64,000 nucleotides of DNA, taken from Podocnemis expansa. Lineage: Eukaryota > Chordata > Testudines > Podocnemididae. The stretch's first letter is position 1, and every line of letters starts with the position of its first letter. The stretch lies in NCBI GenBank assembly GCA_007922195.1, contig ML681981.1, positions 13,959,771 to 14,023,770 of the forward strand. Reading direction: 5' to 3'. This document shows, piece by piece, positions 24,840 through 34,278 of this stretch. The position numbers were made by a program, and so were the translations under genes. The notes under the pieces were generated by a model. The model did not search any database and had not been told where the DNA came from. It saw nothing but the letters and a program-made list of their open reading frames with translations.

Positions 24840-25680
24840 GGGTGTGTCTACACTTACAATTTAGTTTGAATTAATGAGGATTAAGTCAAACTAAATTAAT
24901 GCATGGCCACACTAGCTTTCGTTAGTTCAAACTAAGGAAAGCTTAGTCTGAACTTATAAAACTTCCCTTAAGTTCAAGCTAAGGGTTAGTTTGAACTTAT
25001 TAGTTTGAACTAAACCAATGGAGCCGTGTTTCACCTTCTTTCTCCCAGGGAGCATGGCACTCTGGAAGGACATGCCTGGCAAGCAGCCCCAAAGACGATC
25101 CCCACTTGGGCCCTGATCTGGCCCCAGTCCCCTGGCTGGGCGCGGGGTGCCTTCCCTGCCATTAGCCGAGTGCAGCCAGGGCCATGCGGTGGGGAAGGGA
25201 TCCCGAGCTCGGCTCTGTCTGTGCTAGCCAAGCACAGGGAAGGGACTCCCATGTCGGCTCTGGAAGCGCTTGCCAGATGGCAGAGAAAGCATCCCCTGCC
25301 TGGCACTGGGTGCACTGGCAGGGCAGTGTGGAAAGCATTCCTGGCCCAGCTCTGGGCATGCTCGCCGGGTGCTAGTGAAAACATCCTTCTCCCCTACCTG
25401 GCTCAGCGGGGCTAGAGCCGGTTGCAAGTGCCCTTCCCCACTACCCGGCTCTGGGTGGTGGCAATGCCCTTCTTGGCTGCCATGTTGCCACACTTCCCAT
25501 GGTGCCCCTCTCCTAATTCAAACTAGCAAGTCCTGTCCATAGACATGCTAGCTTGAATTGGTTTTTCTTATGGGCCCATGTTAGTTAGAATTAACTTAAT
25601 TTAAACTAATCATTATTAGTTTGACTTAATTAGTTCAAATTAAGTTAATTTGAACTAACCTTCTAAATGCAGGCTTAGCC
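24840..25680. mobile_element. MITE with AT-rich arms and GC-rich core
   Basis: The left end, gggtgtgtctacacttac, is the hallmark start of a MITE group common in turtles. The right end is degraded (aatgcaggcttagcc). Both arms are full of gttagttcaaactaa-type inverted motifs. The core (about 25030-25500) is GC-rich and opens chance frames on all strands. The superfamily (Harbinger- or Tc1-like) cannot be decided by eye. Confidence 0.65.
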
Positions 25681-26696
25681 ATAGTGCAGTGTTTCCCAAC
25701 CGGTGTGCCCTCCGGCCTAAGCAGAAATGCCATGGAATTTTTTGAAAAAACTACTGAGTTCTGGATTGGCTCATGAATAGTCTCCAAATGAACTCATGAA
25801 TATCTAGTGGTGTGCCTCAAAATAATTAAAAGTATCAAGGTATGCCACGAGAGAGAAAAGGGTGCCAGGTGCATCCTAGGTATGTGATTTGCTTGTGTCT
25901 TGAGGTTCAATAAGGACAAGTATAAAATCCTGCATTTGGGATGGAAAAATCCCATGCACCGGTACAGGCTGGGAAACATTCAGCTAGGTAGCAGCACTAT
26001 AGAGAAGGACCTGGGGGTCATGGTGGATGGGAAGCTAGATATGAGTCAGCAGTGTGTTCTTGCTGCCAAAAGGCCAATGGCATACTGGGCTGCATCAAAA
26101 GAAGTATTACCAGCAGATCAAGGGGTGTGATCATTCCCCTCTGTTCTGCACTAGTGAGGGCACATCTAGAATACTGTGTTCAGTTTTGGGCTTCCCACTA
26201 CAAAAAGGACAGGGACATGCTAGAGAGAGTTCAGAGGAGGCCAACCAAAATGATTAAAGGGCTGGAGCACAAGCCCTATGAGGAGAGACTGAAAGCATTA
26301 GGCTTATTTAGTCTGCAGAAGAGAAGACTGAGGGGGGATTTGATAGCAACCTTCAACTACTTGAAGGGAAGCTCCAGGGAAGATGGAGCTCGACTGTTCT
26401 CGGTAATAACAGAGGACAGAACGAGGAGCAATGGTCTCAAGTTGCGGTTAGGGAGGTCGAAGCTGGATGTTAGAAAAAAAACTTTTTTACTAGGCAAGTG
26501 GTGAAGCATTGGAATGAGCTGCCAAGAGAGGTGGTCAAATCTCCATCTTTGGAGGTGTTTAAGGCCCCGCTGGACAAAACCATGACTGGGATGGTTTAGT
26601 GGGAGTGGTTCTGCCTCTGGCAGGGGGTTGGACTAGATGACCTATGAGGTCCCTTCCAACCCTATGATTCTATGGGGGGGAACCATTGCCATAGTG
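25679..26696. mobile_element. hAT short element with perfect 8-bp duplication, split by a CR1
   Basis: The body is 25687-26688. It starts cagtgtttcccaaccggtgt and ends ggggaaccattg, a degraded form of the gttgggaaccactg end seen in sibling copies at 27849, 34952 and 60949. Perfect direct repeats CCATAGTG flank it at 25679-25686 and 26689-26696. A CR1 fragment (about 25901-26675) sits just inside its right end, so the CR1 is the younger insertion. Confidence 0.88.
25901..26675 (+). mobile_element. CR1 LINE 3' fragment inside a hAT element
   Basis: Broken frames match the C-terminal half of the CR1 ORF2 at 38076-39231 very closely. Shared pieces include [43 protein letters not shown] and [20 protein letters not shown]. 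It is 5'-truncated, has at least one frameshift, and ends with the CR1-type tail ccctatgattctatg. It is antisense to RPP30. Confidence 0.9.
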
Positions 26697-26929
26697 TACT
26701 AAACTTAGAAGATACAAAATTTACATCTAAACTGTAGTGCTTCCGGATGAATGGGATTATGAAATGGATGTTTAGCCATGATTAAGGACCCTGTAATTCT
26801 CTAATTCACTTCCTTCTCAGAGTACTCATTTGGATGTATGAACAATTATGGGAGACCTGATGAAAATCATGAATTTTGTATTAAGTACTAACAAAGAAAA
26901 CTAGAATAATTATTGAAACAGAGGCCTAC

Positions 26930-26985
26930 CTGTTTCTTTTCCTTGAAATCAATGACATGGTTAATTGCGACTGTAGAATATCCCA
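26930..26985 (-). CDS. RPP30: RPP30 coding exon 2
   Basis: Completes codon 28 (Leu) and codes for residues 29-46, GYSTVAINHVIDFKEKKQ, a strongly conserved p30 segment. The acceptor is ctag and the donor is gtaggc. The 56-nt length (2 + 18 codons) fits exon 1 phase exactly. Confidence 0.96.
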
Positions 26986-27343
26986 CTAGAAAAGGCAAAC
27001 ATAGAGGCTTTTTTGTTCAATTAATACTAATAGAAATTAACCAAAATAGAGATATTTAAGATTAGCAATTAAATTCCACATATCGTTTACAAGTTTGAAA
27101 GATTTATTTGTGTAATAATTTGAAATTTCTGAAAACAGCACATATTAGTATGAAACATGATGTCTTAGCATTAAAAATTCTGTTTTCCTTTAAATACACA
27201 AAGAATTAAGACTCCAATCCCGCAAACAATTATAGACATAATGAACTTAAGAACACACGTAGAAGCACAGAAGTTAGTGGGACTAGCCGCTGATTAATAT
27301 TAGAGCACATGCACAGTTGCTTTATAACTATGAATCATGTGTC

Positions 27344-27591
27344 AGGGTACGTCTCTATATAGCCGAAAGAAAGAATAAACGAATGAACGAACCCACAAAA
27401 AACTCTGAGGCTGTAGAGTCTAATGATGTGCCTAACCTACAATTAGACAGTGAGCTGACTTAGGGCCCAAGCTCTATCCTAAGGCCAAACATCTACATTA
27501 CCACCTCAATTAAACAGCCCCCTTAGCCCAAGTCAGCTGGCATAGGCCAGACACAGGTTTTTACCTGAGGCGTAGACATACTCTCAGAACA
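27344..27591. mobile_element. Probable MITE
   Basis: The left end, agggtacgtctctatatagc, and the right end, ggcgtagacatactctc, form an imperfect inverted pair of the kind found in the tgtctacact MITE group. The interior is unremarkable. No duplication was confirmed. Confidence 0.45.
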
Positions 27592-27840
27592 GGTCAACTG
27601 AGTCTAGCTTGTGCTGCAGGGCTCAAAATCGCACAGTAGACACTCACGCTGGCTCCAGTCCTGGCTCTGAAACCCAGTGAAAAGCACCCCTCTTACTGGT
27701 TTCAGAGCAGGGGCTCCAGCCTGAGCTGGAAAAACTACATTGCAAAGGTAAGGTAATGCTAACAAAAAATTATTCCATGGGTGGATTATAATATCACAAT
27801 GAGGCTTTACAAGAACACTGCAAATCTGTAGCGATCTGCA

Positions 27841-28073
27841 TTATAGCCCAGTGCTTCCAAAACAGCGTGCCATGGCACACAGGTGTGCCGTCAGGTCTGA
27901 GCAAGTGTGCCACAAAATTTTTTGAAAAACCACACAAAGAGCTCCGGATTGGCTCACTGGCCCATGAATACTCATGAGTTCATTTGGAAACTATACAGTG
28001 GCGTGCCTTAAATTAATTCAAGGTAGCAAGGTGTGCCACAGCAGACAAAATGTTGGGAACCACTGTTACAGCC
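27841..28073. mobile_element. Non-autonomous hAT element (217 bp)
   Basis: The body 27849-28065 starts cagtgcttccaaaacagcg and ends ttgggaaccactg. The flanking 8-bp repeats are TTATAGCC (27841-27848) and TTACAGCC (28066-28073), one mismatch. It is closely related in sequence to the copy at 34952-35152. Confidence 0.88.
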
Positions 28074-28184
28074 ATGGATGTGATGTGGCTATCCCAGGAT
28101 CATTTCTCATGGATGCAAATCAGATGAGGATCCACTTATTTGTATTCATGCAGATCTCTAAAAATGAGTAGAGCCCTGCAAATC

Positions 28185-28930
28185 TGCATCCATGGTGCAT
28201 CTGGATAACTGCTCCCAGAGAATAGTTATCAATGGTTCACAGTCATGCTGGAAGGGCATGACAAGTGGGGTGCTCCAGGGATCAGTTCTGGGTCTGGTTC
28301 TGTTCAATATTTTTATCAATAATTTTGATGATGGCATAGAGTGTACACTTACAAAGTTTGCCAATGATATCACCCTGGGAGGCATTGCAAGTGCCTGAGA
28401 GGATAGGATCACAATTGAAAATGATTTGGACAAACTAGTGAAATGGTCTGAAGTAAACATAATGAAATTCAATAAAGACAAGTGCAAACTACTCCACTTA
28501 GGAAAGTTGCACAGTTGCACACATACAAAATGGGCAATGACTGCCTGGGAAGGAGAACTGCGGAAAGGGATCTGGGTATCATAGCAGACCACAAGCTAAA
28601 CATGAGAGACAGCAGGGTGAGACTGTTGCAAAAAAAACCAAACACCACTGTGGGATGTATTAAGAGGAATATTGTAAGTAAGACCCAAGAAATAATTCTT
28701 CCATTCTACTTGGCCCTGATTAGGCCTCAACTGAAATACTATTCAGTGCTGGGTGCCTCATCTCAGGAACGAGGTGGACAAATTGGAGAAAGTCCAAAGA
28801 AGAGCAACACAAATGATTAGCGGTCTGGAACACTTGACTTCCGAAGGAAGACTGAAAGAGCTGCACTGGAGATTTATGCACTTTGGAAAACCGTTTCAAC
28901 CTCCATGAATGAGATGGGAAGGGCGCCAAA
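28185..28930 (+). mobile_element. Degenerate CR1/L3-like LINE fragment
   Basis: Frames give an RT core with SGVLQGSVLGLVLFNIFINN and FANDITLGG, the decayed FADD active-site motif, near 28350. They continue with ERDLGIIADHKLNM and the CIKRNIVSKTQEIILPFYLALIRP region. Several stops and shifts are present. It is more diverged than the CR1 copies at 25901 and 38076. Confidence 0.85.
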
Positions 28931-28973
28931 TCAAAATCTGGCTTGGTGTGCCACAACCCCTTGAGCCGGCCCT

Positions 28974-29106
28974 GCACTTCGCTGCATTTACTTTCCTATC
29001 ATTCTGTAAGTACCCTCACCTCCAAAGCATGTGATGAAGCGGGATTTTCTCCCAGAAAAGAGTTAGTCAGGTGCCAGAGGGCTGCTTGCTTGTTTTGCTC
29101 GACTGT
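28974..29106 (-). mobile_element. Snap-back repeat family, degraded single arm
   Basis: Contains the family order of motifs read toward the right end: cattctgtaagtaccctcac, gggattttctcccag, gttagtca, ggtgcc, cttgcttgttttgctcgac. Only one arm is present. It is diverged from the copies near 37130 and 44930. Confidence 0.6.
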
Positions 29107-29630
29107 AAAACTCCTTTATGAGGAATGCTCCACCATGCACACATTGTGCTTGCTTACACATGTCCAGGGCCGGCGCTGGCAATCGTGGCGCCCCCCCACA
29201 GCAGAGCGATGCCGGCACAGATGAGTGGCCATGCCATGGCGCTGTCCCCTTTTGACGCCCCTCAAAATGCTGGCACCCCCCTGCCACACAGGGGCTGCTT
29301 ACCACATAGCGCCAACCCTGCACGTGCCCTTACCAGGGGCATCGCTGGCGCTGGGCATCCCCGAATCCCAGCTCCGGTGCCCCAGGTCTGCGGCCCTTAC
29401 CAACCACCCTAGGAAGAGAGGCACAAAACCTGTAGCAGGAGTTTGGCCTCCAGATGTGGCGATGTGAACCCCAAAAAGCCACACTGGGTTTTGGGGGGAG
29501 GTATGGGGCAGGGAGACAGGAAATTGGGGTCAGCCCCAGGCAGGTGGGCGGGACCCGGGAGGTCCAGCAGCAGGCCCGGAGGAGGTGCTCGGCGCTGCAC
29601 GTGCTGAGCCCACGCCGGAGCCGTACTCAC

Positions 29631-29712
29631 GGTGCGCGGCCGCCTCCAGCAACTTCTGCAGCGACCGCCTGTCCGCCCCGCCCGGGATGTTCAGATCCGC
29701 AAACGCCGCCAT
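29631..29712 (-). CDS. RPP30: RPP30 coding exon 1
   Basis: Codes for residues 1-27 plus the first base of codon 28. It opens with MAAFADLNIPGGADRRSLQK and ends ...EAAAH, followed by a gtgagt donor at 29625-29630. The start at 29710-29712 is chosen because it matches the family N-terminus and lies in a CpG-rich promoter. Reading through the donor gives a false continuation beginning REYGSG. Confidence 0.95.
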
Positions 29713-29747
29713 GCCGCGAGCGCCCGCCTCACACCGGGCAGCCGCTG

Positions 29748-29759
29748 TGCGCATGCGCG
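29748..29759. promoter_or_regulatory. NRF1-type site
   Basis: TGCGCATGCGCG matches the palindromic NRF1 consensus (YGCGCAYGCGCR) exactly. It lies about 36 bp upstream of the RPP30 start codon, so it is probably in the 5' UTR or core promoter. NRF1 sites are common in promoters of RNA-processing and mitochondrial genes. Confidence 0.75.
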
Positions 29760-29820
29760 GGGCTGCACGCGGCACCGCCCAGGGCAAACCGCCGCCCCCG
29801 CCCGCCAAGCTCGGAGCAGA

Positions 29821-29840
29821 GCATGCTGGGAGTTGTAGTT
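29821..29840 (-). promoter_or_regulatory. ZNF143/THAP11 (SBS-like) site
   Basis: On the minus strand this reads AACTACAACTCCCAGCATGC, essentially the extended ACTACAnnTCCCAGnATGC element bound by ZNF143 and THAP11 in vertebrate housekeeping promoters. It is 109 bp upstream of the RPP30 start codon and in the orientation of the gene. Confidence 0.82.
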
Positions 29841-29982
29841 TGCAGCGGCAGCCTCCGCAGGATTCCTTCCACGCCTGCACCCAGCGCTGGCAATGCCGGG
29901 TTCGCTCCCGCAGAAAAGCCGGCTCGGCAGCCCTGGGACTAATGTTTCACCGAGGCTGCCAAAGCCGGTGAAGGAATCGGGG

Positions 29983-30170
29983 GCTTACTCACCAGTAACC
30001 GTCCGGCTTCGAGATGGGCTGCTCACGTACATTCGGTTACAGGCATCTACGTGCCGGGAGCTCTTTAGCGTCAGTCTGTCAGGTCAACGCCATGGTCTCT
30101 ACGCTATGGCCGCGACTATATAGGTGACCATGGCCCTTCCCATGTACCTTCGCCAACTCCGTTAGCGGGG
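29983..30170 (-). repeat. DIRS 3' inverted terminal repeat
   Basis: The outer sequence begins gcttactcaccagtaaccgt. It is homologous, in inverted orientation, to about 34290-34476. Shared landmarks are the gctgctcac core, a cagtctgtcagg/ccttagcctgtcagg segment and a ctata(t/a)aggtgaccat/g segment. The outer 60 bp also pair with 30181-30236. Confidence 0.85.
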
Positions 30171-30180
30171 ACGGTGAGGC

Positions 30181-30282
30181 GCCTGAATGCATGTGAGCAG
30201 CCCATCTCGAAGAAGGACGGTTACGGTGAGTAACCCACCATTCTCCTTCGAGCGCTGCTCACGTCATTCAGTTGCAGGTGAC
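30181..30282. repeat. DIRS internal complementary region
   Basis: 30181-30236 is the reverse complement of the outer edge of the adjacent terminal repeat (29983-30045). 30237-30282 is the reverse complement of the outer edge of the far terminal repeat (about 34430-34476). This two-part structure is the DIRS hallmark. Confidence 0.88.
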
Positions 30283-30289
30283 CGCTAGC

Positions 30290-31720
30290 CGTACCCCTGG
30301 ATGGTGGGAGGAGTTGCAGTCTACCCACATTGAGTACAGCTCTGCCCAGAGCGGCATCATCCCTAGCCTGTTGGGCAATGGCGTAGTGCATCATGAAGGT
30401 ATGTATCGACGACCACGTAATGGCCCTGCAGATCTTTTGGATCGGGACCTTGGCAAGGAAGGCCATAGAGGACGCCCTGGAAGAGCGAGCTTTAACAGAT
30501 CCAGGAAGGGGCATGTTCGACCTTCTGTAGCAGTCTTTAATACAGTTCACAATCCATTTAGAGATGCACTGTGAGGAAACTGGTAAACCTCTCTTATGTT
30601 CGGCGACCGCCACAAACAGTTGAGGGGTCTTGCAGAACGGTCAGGTGTGCTCGACGTAAGTTATAAGCACTCTCCTCATGTCCAATGTATGCCACCTTCT
30701 CTGGTTCTGCGTAACCTGGGAGTCTGGGTAGAAAACTGGCAAGCAAATTTCTTGGTTAAGGTGGAAGGGGGTGGTCACCGTAGGGAGGAAGGATGGGTGG
30801 TGCCGTAAAACCACTTTATTCGGGTAGAACCTCATATACAGGGGTTCCAAGGAGGGGGCTTTCAACTCCAAAACACTTCGAGCAGAGATGACTGCTACTA
30901 AGAAGGCCACCTTAGGACAGGACCAGCAGGGTGGCTGAGTCCAAAGGTTCATAGGGTGGCTCTGTCATTGCCCGGAGGACGACATTCAGGAGCCAAGGCA
31001 GGGTGGGCTATCGAGGTTGGGGAAAAAGTCTCTCCACCCCTTTTAGGAATCTGACAGAGGTGGGCTTGGAGAAAACTGATTGCCCATCCACACTCTTATG
31101 GAGGGCTGAGATTGCCACTAAATGGACTCTCAGTGAGGAAGGAGAAAGGCCTTTTTCTCTGAGGTCTAGCAGATAGTTGAGGATCAGGTGTATCAGAGCT
31201 GATATAAGGTCTACACCTTTGTCCTGAACTCAAATAGAGAATCACTTCCATTTGGCTGTGTATGTGGACCTTGTGGATGGTCTTCTGCTACCAGCCAGGA
31301 CCTTCTTAAACCTGTCTGAGCAGAGCATCTCCTGCTCACTGAGCCAGAGAGCATCCAGGCCATCAGGTGTAGGCAGCCCAGGTCTGGGTGCCAAAGGCAT
31401 CCCGAGGCCTGTGTCAGGAGGTCCACCTACTGTGGGAGGTGGAGTGGGGCCTCTATGGACATGTCCTGCAGGAGTGGGAACCAATGCTGTCTGGGCCAGT
31501 CCAGAGCTATTAGTATTATGGTCACTCTGTCCCTGACGATTTTCAAAAGAACCCTCTGTATCAGGGGAACTGGCAGGAAGGCATACATCAGGGGTCCCAA
31601 CAAGTTGATGAGGAAGGCATCTGTGAGAGACCCCTCCTCCCGGTCCCTGAGGGAGCAGAATTGAGGACACTTGTGATTCTGCTGTGTTGCAAACAACTCT
31701 ATCTGGGAGGGACCCCATTT
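30290..31720 (-). pseudogene. DIRS tyrosine recombinase, broken
   Basis: Pieces in several frames follow the DIRS recombinase order. A start near VLAGSRRPSTRSTYTAKWK (about 31250) is followed by LILNYLLDLREKGLSPSSLR and RFLKGVERLFP near 31000-31180. A C-terminal block near 30300-30560 has ARSSRASSMAF in place of the usual HxTR-type catalytic motif, and WSSIHTFMMHYAI, which includes the candidate nucleophilic Tyr. Multiple frameshifts and stops separate them, so no active enzyme is made. Confidence 0.82.
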
Positions 31721-32630
31721 GTCAATCAGGAGAGAGAACAACTTGTCGTGAAGGGACCACTTGTGGTTTGCTAGTGGTTTTCTGCTTAGCTAGTCCACTA
31801 GCCCTTTGTCCAAAGCTGGTAGGTGGGAGGCCACTGGGGTGAAGCTGTGTCCTATGGCCAATTCCCAGAGTTTGCACGCCTCCTCGCAAAGTGGCAGGGA
31901 GTGGACTCCCCCCTTGCCAATTTGTGTAGAACATGGCTGTGGTATTGTCTATGAGGATCTGGACTGACCTGCCCCGTATCTTGTCCAGGAAGGACATGCA
32001 AGCTAGCCTGATGGCCCTTAGTTCCTTCACGTTTATTTGGAGAGGACCATCCATGTGGGACCAGAGCCCTTGAGTTGAGAGTCCTCCAAAGATGTGGGCC
32101 CCCCATCCTGCATTTGAAGCATCTGTTATTAGGGCCACTGAGGGCCTGAGGTCTTTGAAGGGGATGCCCCACATGGCAAAATGGGGAGCCCTCCAAACCT
32201 GAAGTGTCCTCAGGGTGTCCTGGGGGACAGACTACATTGTTTAGGGAGCCCCTCCATATGTGGAACACTGTGGAGACCCAGATCTGGAAAGGCCTCATTC
32301 TTAGGCATGCCGTCTGGATCAATGAGGTGGAGGGTGCCATGTGGCCAACGAGCTGCAGGTACCAGGCGGGCTGTGGTCATCGGGAACATTTTCACCTCTG
32401 TAATGATGGTGCAAATGGACAGAAATCTGGAGAAGGGTAGAAATGCCGACCCCTTGCGGGTGTCTAGGCGTGTCCCTATGAACTCTATATTCTGAGATGG
32501 GCAGAGCTTTGACTTTTCTTGGTTTGTGTGGAGGCCAAGATAGTCGCAGAGCCTCACTACCACTCTGACCTGGAGCTCTTCTTGAGAACTCTATTTCCCG
32601 ACTATTAACCAGAGGTGATCCTTTGGGATA
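31720..32630 (-). pseudogene. DIRS RT C-terminal remnant and RNase H domain
   Basis: The remnant near 32480-32620 (WLIVGK, stop, SQEELQVRVVVRLCDYLGLH then EFIGTRLD) corresponds to RT sequence after the active-site motif. The catalytic YxDD itself is gone. RNase H follows, with LITDASNAGWGAHIFGG (Asp), NVKELRAIRLA (Glu) and ILIDNTTAMFYTNWQGG (Asp) near 31900-32140. Then comes the QIELFATQQNHKCPQFCS segment (about 31660-31700) that DIRS proteins carry after RNase H. One or more frame changes lie in between. Confidence 0.85.
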
Positions 32631-34278
32631 ATGCCATGGAAGTCTTGCATGGCATTCCAGAGGTTAAAGATATACCTTGTCATAAGGTCAGAGTGGTTTG
32701 CTATGCGCAGCTGTAGGGCTGCTGTGGAGTAAACCTTCCTGCCAAGCAAGTCGAGTTTCCTTGCCTCTTTATTCGTCTCTCTTTCTGGTTCATGGCGTCA
32801 ATGACCAGTGACCCCGGAGAGGGATGCTGGAACAGAAAAGAGAATTTGTCCTGAGGGACATGGTACTTACAGTCCGCGACCCTTGATACTGGCGGAATCG
32901 AGGACGGGGTTTGCGAACAGGCCTTGACGATGCTGCAAACCCCTTTGTGGAGTGGGACAGACGCCTTAGTGGGTGGAGCCCTACAGCCAATGTTGAAGAG
33001 GCGATTAGTCTCCTTTTGGACAACCCCGAGCTCCAGGTTCAGATTTGCTGCCATGCGGCATAGCAACTCCTGGTGGGCGCAAGAGTCTTCGTTACAGTTA
33101 GTCGGTCTCTCAAAGGTATACTCATTGGGCAAGGAGGAAGATTGGACCTACAATCTACTACGACGTGTGGAGTCTGGATCGGGCTCATCGTCCGAGAAGT
33201 CTGAGTCCATGGTTTGGAAGGGAGACTGGATGGAACAGTGCTGTGAGACTAGGGTATCGTCCGCTGCCATGTCCAGCCAATCATGTGACCAGTCATTAAA
33301 GGATGCTCCAGCCTCCAGGTGGTGCGGAGGAGAATGGCCTTGACTAGGTTGCGGTGCAGTACTGGAAGGGGAAAGCCCCACTGGCCCAGACGGTCCCGAT
33401 GATCTCTTCTTGAGTCTAGGTGTGGGCGAGGGGGGAGTGCTTGCAGTGCCATTTCCCTAAATGTTCTCCTACCCTTAATACCATCTTGACTGGAGAAGAG
33501 CAGACTGAGGCTGGAGGCAAAGTCGACGCCAAGCCGTGGGAAGGGGCCCCTGAAGCCTGGGAGCATGGCACTGACATGCCGGGAGGAGCATGGGGAGGAG
33601 ACCGGGGAACACTCCTCAGTGGGTTGCGGTACCGGCAGCGGACTGGGCAGCACTGGATTGGCTGGTAAGCAGTCCCCTGCACCGGATTGCAGTACTGGTG
33701 GCGGGCTGGGCGGTACCGGGTTGGTGGGTGGTACTGCTTCCTGCGCCGACTGGGCTGCTTGTGCCGTGGTTGGCATTGAACTGGTTTTCTTCCGCGGTGC
33801 CGGAACATGGTCCAGGGAGCGAGCCCGCACTGCTGTGGGGGCCTGCTGCATTGATAGTGCCATTGGCAGTGCCGCTTTTGGTTCGCGGTTGGATTGGTTT
33901 GGTGACCGATGATACCGACAGGGGCATTGACTGAGACTTTGGGCTCGGCACCAAGGAGTGGTCCCGGGGTTCCAGTGCCCGAGCCGACTGGTGAGCTGGC
34001 AGAGTACTCGTGGCTCGGGCGGCATCAGAGACTTGCATGCTGTTCCCAGCAAGGGATTGGAGGCGCAGCTCTCTGTCCTTGTGAGTCCTCCTTTTGAAGG
34101 ACTGGAAGACAGGGCAGCTCTCAGCAAGATGGGACTCACCCAGGCATGCGAGACATTTATCATATGGATTGTGAGTGGGAAGGCTCTGCAGCATCCTAAG
34201 AACGGTTTGAAACCAGGCATCCTGAATTTTGCAGTAAAAGACAGGCACTTGCTTACGCAAGTTTCTTGGCTGATCCAA
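32625..34278 (-). pseudogene. DIRS gag, broken
   Basis: The first frame (34278-33616, 220 codons) has a retroviral-type zinc knuckle C-x2-C-x4-H-x4-C (Cys42, Cys45, His50, Cys55) followed by basic, Ser/Gln-rich sequence. Further gag-like text (LLCRMAANLNLELG near 33060, then MTRYIFNLWNAMQDFHGIIP near 32650) continues in shifted frames. It joins directly to post-active-site RT sequence at about 32625, which marks an internal deletion. Confidence 0.78.

Larger units (their letters stand above)
24697..26929 (-). other. RPP30: RPP30 intron 2
   Basis: A 2.2-kb intron largely filled by a MITE (about 24840-25680) and a hAT element split by a CR1 (25679-26696). The remaining ends show nothing recognised. 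Confidence 0.85.
26986..29630 (-). other. RPP30: RPP30 intron 1
   Basis: A 2.6-kb intron. It holds a possible MITE (about 27344-27591), a hAT element (27849-28065), an old LINE piece (about 28185-28930), a snap-back repeat half (about 28974-29106) and a GC-rich stretch starting at an agggccggcg motif (29164). The last ~250 bp belong to the RPP30 CpG island. Confidence 0.82.
9..29712 (-). other. RPP30: RPP30 gene, complete coding span (11 exons)
   Basis: This gene encodes p30, a TIM-barrel-like protein subunit of nuclear/nucleolar RNase P (tRNA 5'-leader removal) and RNase MRP (pre-rRNA processing). I assembled it by eye from eleven exons. Their junctions all have GT donors and AG acceptors, and their lengths (82, 56, 57, 75, 72, 90, 117, 30, 38, 80 and 137 nt of coding sequence) sum to 834 nt, or 277 codons plus a stop. 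Landmarks recognisable from vertebrate p30 are MAAFADL at the N-terminus, INHVIDFKEKKQ, SDPSHCNVL, AVFPKTEKLFH, TEKLPFYFRRPP, DSTMRRYTISNAL, SSAAERPLELRGPYDV and LFGLSESDAKAAVS. The human protein is about 268 residues as I recall it, so this one is slightly longer, by its C-terminal tail. No frameshift or premature stop is present. The 3' UTR lies to the left of the window. Identification is by remembered family sequence, and the exon structure is directly visible. Confidence 0.97.
29713..29982 (-). promoter_or_regulatory. RPP30: RPP30 CpG-rich promoter region
   Basis: This GC- and CpG-rich stretch directly precedes the RPP30 start codon and lacks an obvious TATA box, as expected for a housekeeping gene. 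It holds an NRF1-like palindrome and a ZNF143/THAP11-like element. It ends on the right where a DIRS element begins at about 29983, so any native upstream sequence is at least 4.5 kb farther away. Confidence 0.8.

Noticed and set aside
25026..25542. Overlapping frames of 90-129 codons on both strands in intron 2
   Set aside because: These are the GC-rich core of a MITE, with no codon bias or domain.
29454..29971. Plus-strand frames of 128-162 codons over RPP30 exon 1
   Set aside because: They are the antisense shadow of the RPP30 CpG island. The minus strand carries the conserved coding exon with correct splice phase.
33249..34220. A 323-codon frame opposite or overlapping the DIRS gag frame as a host gene
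   Set aside because: It lies wholly within the DIRS element, overlaps the frame with the zinc knuckle, and is Pro/Ser-rich without a domain. It is transposon-derived.
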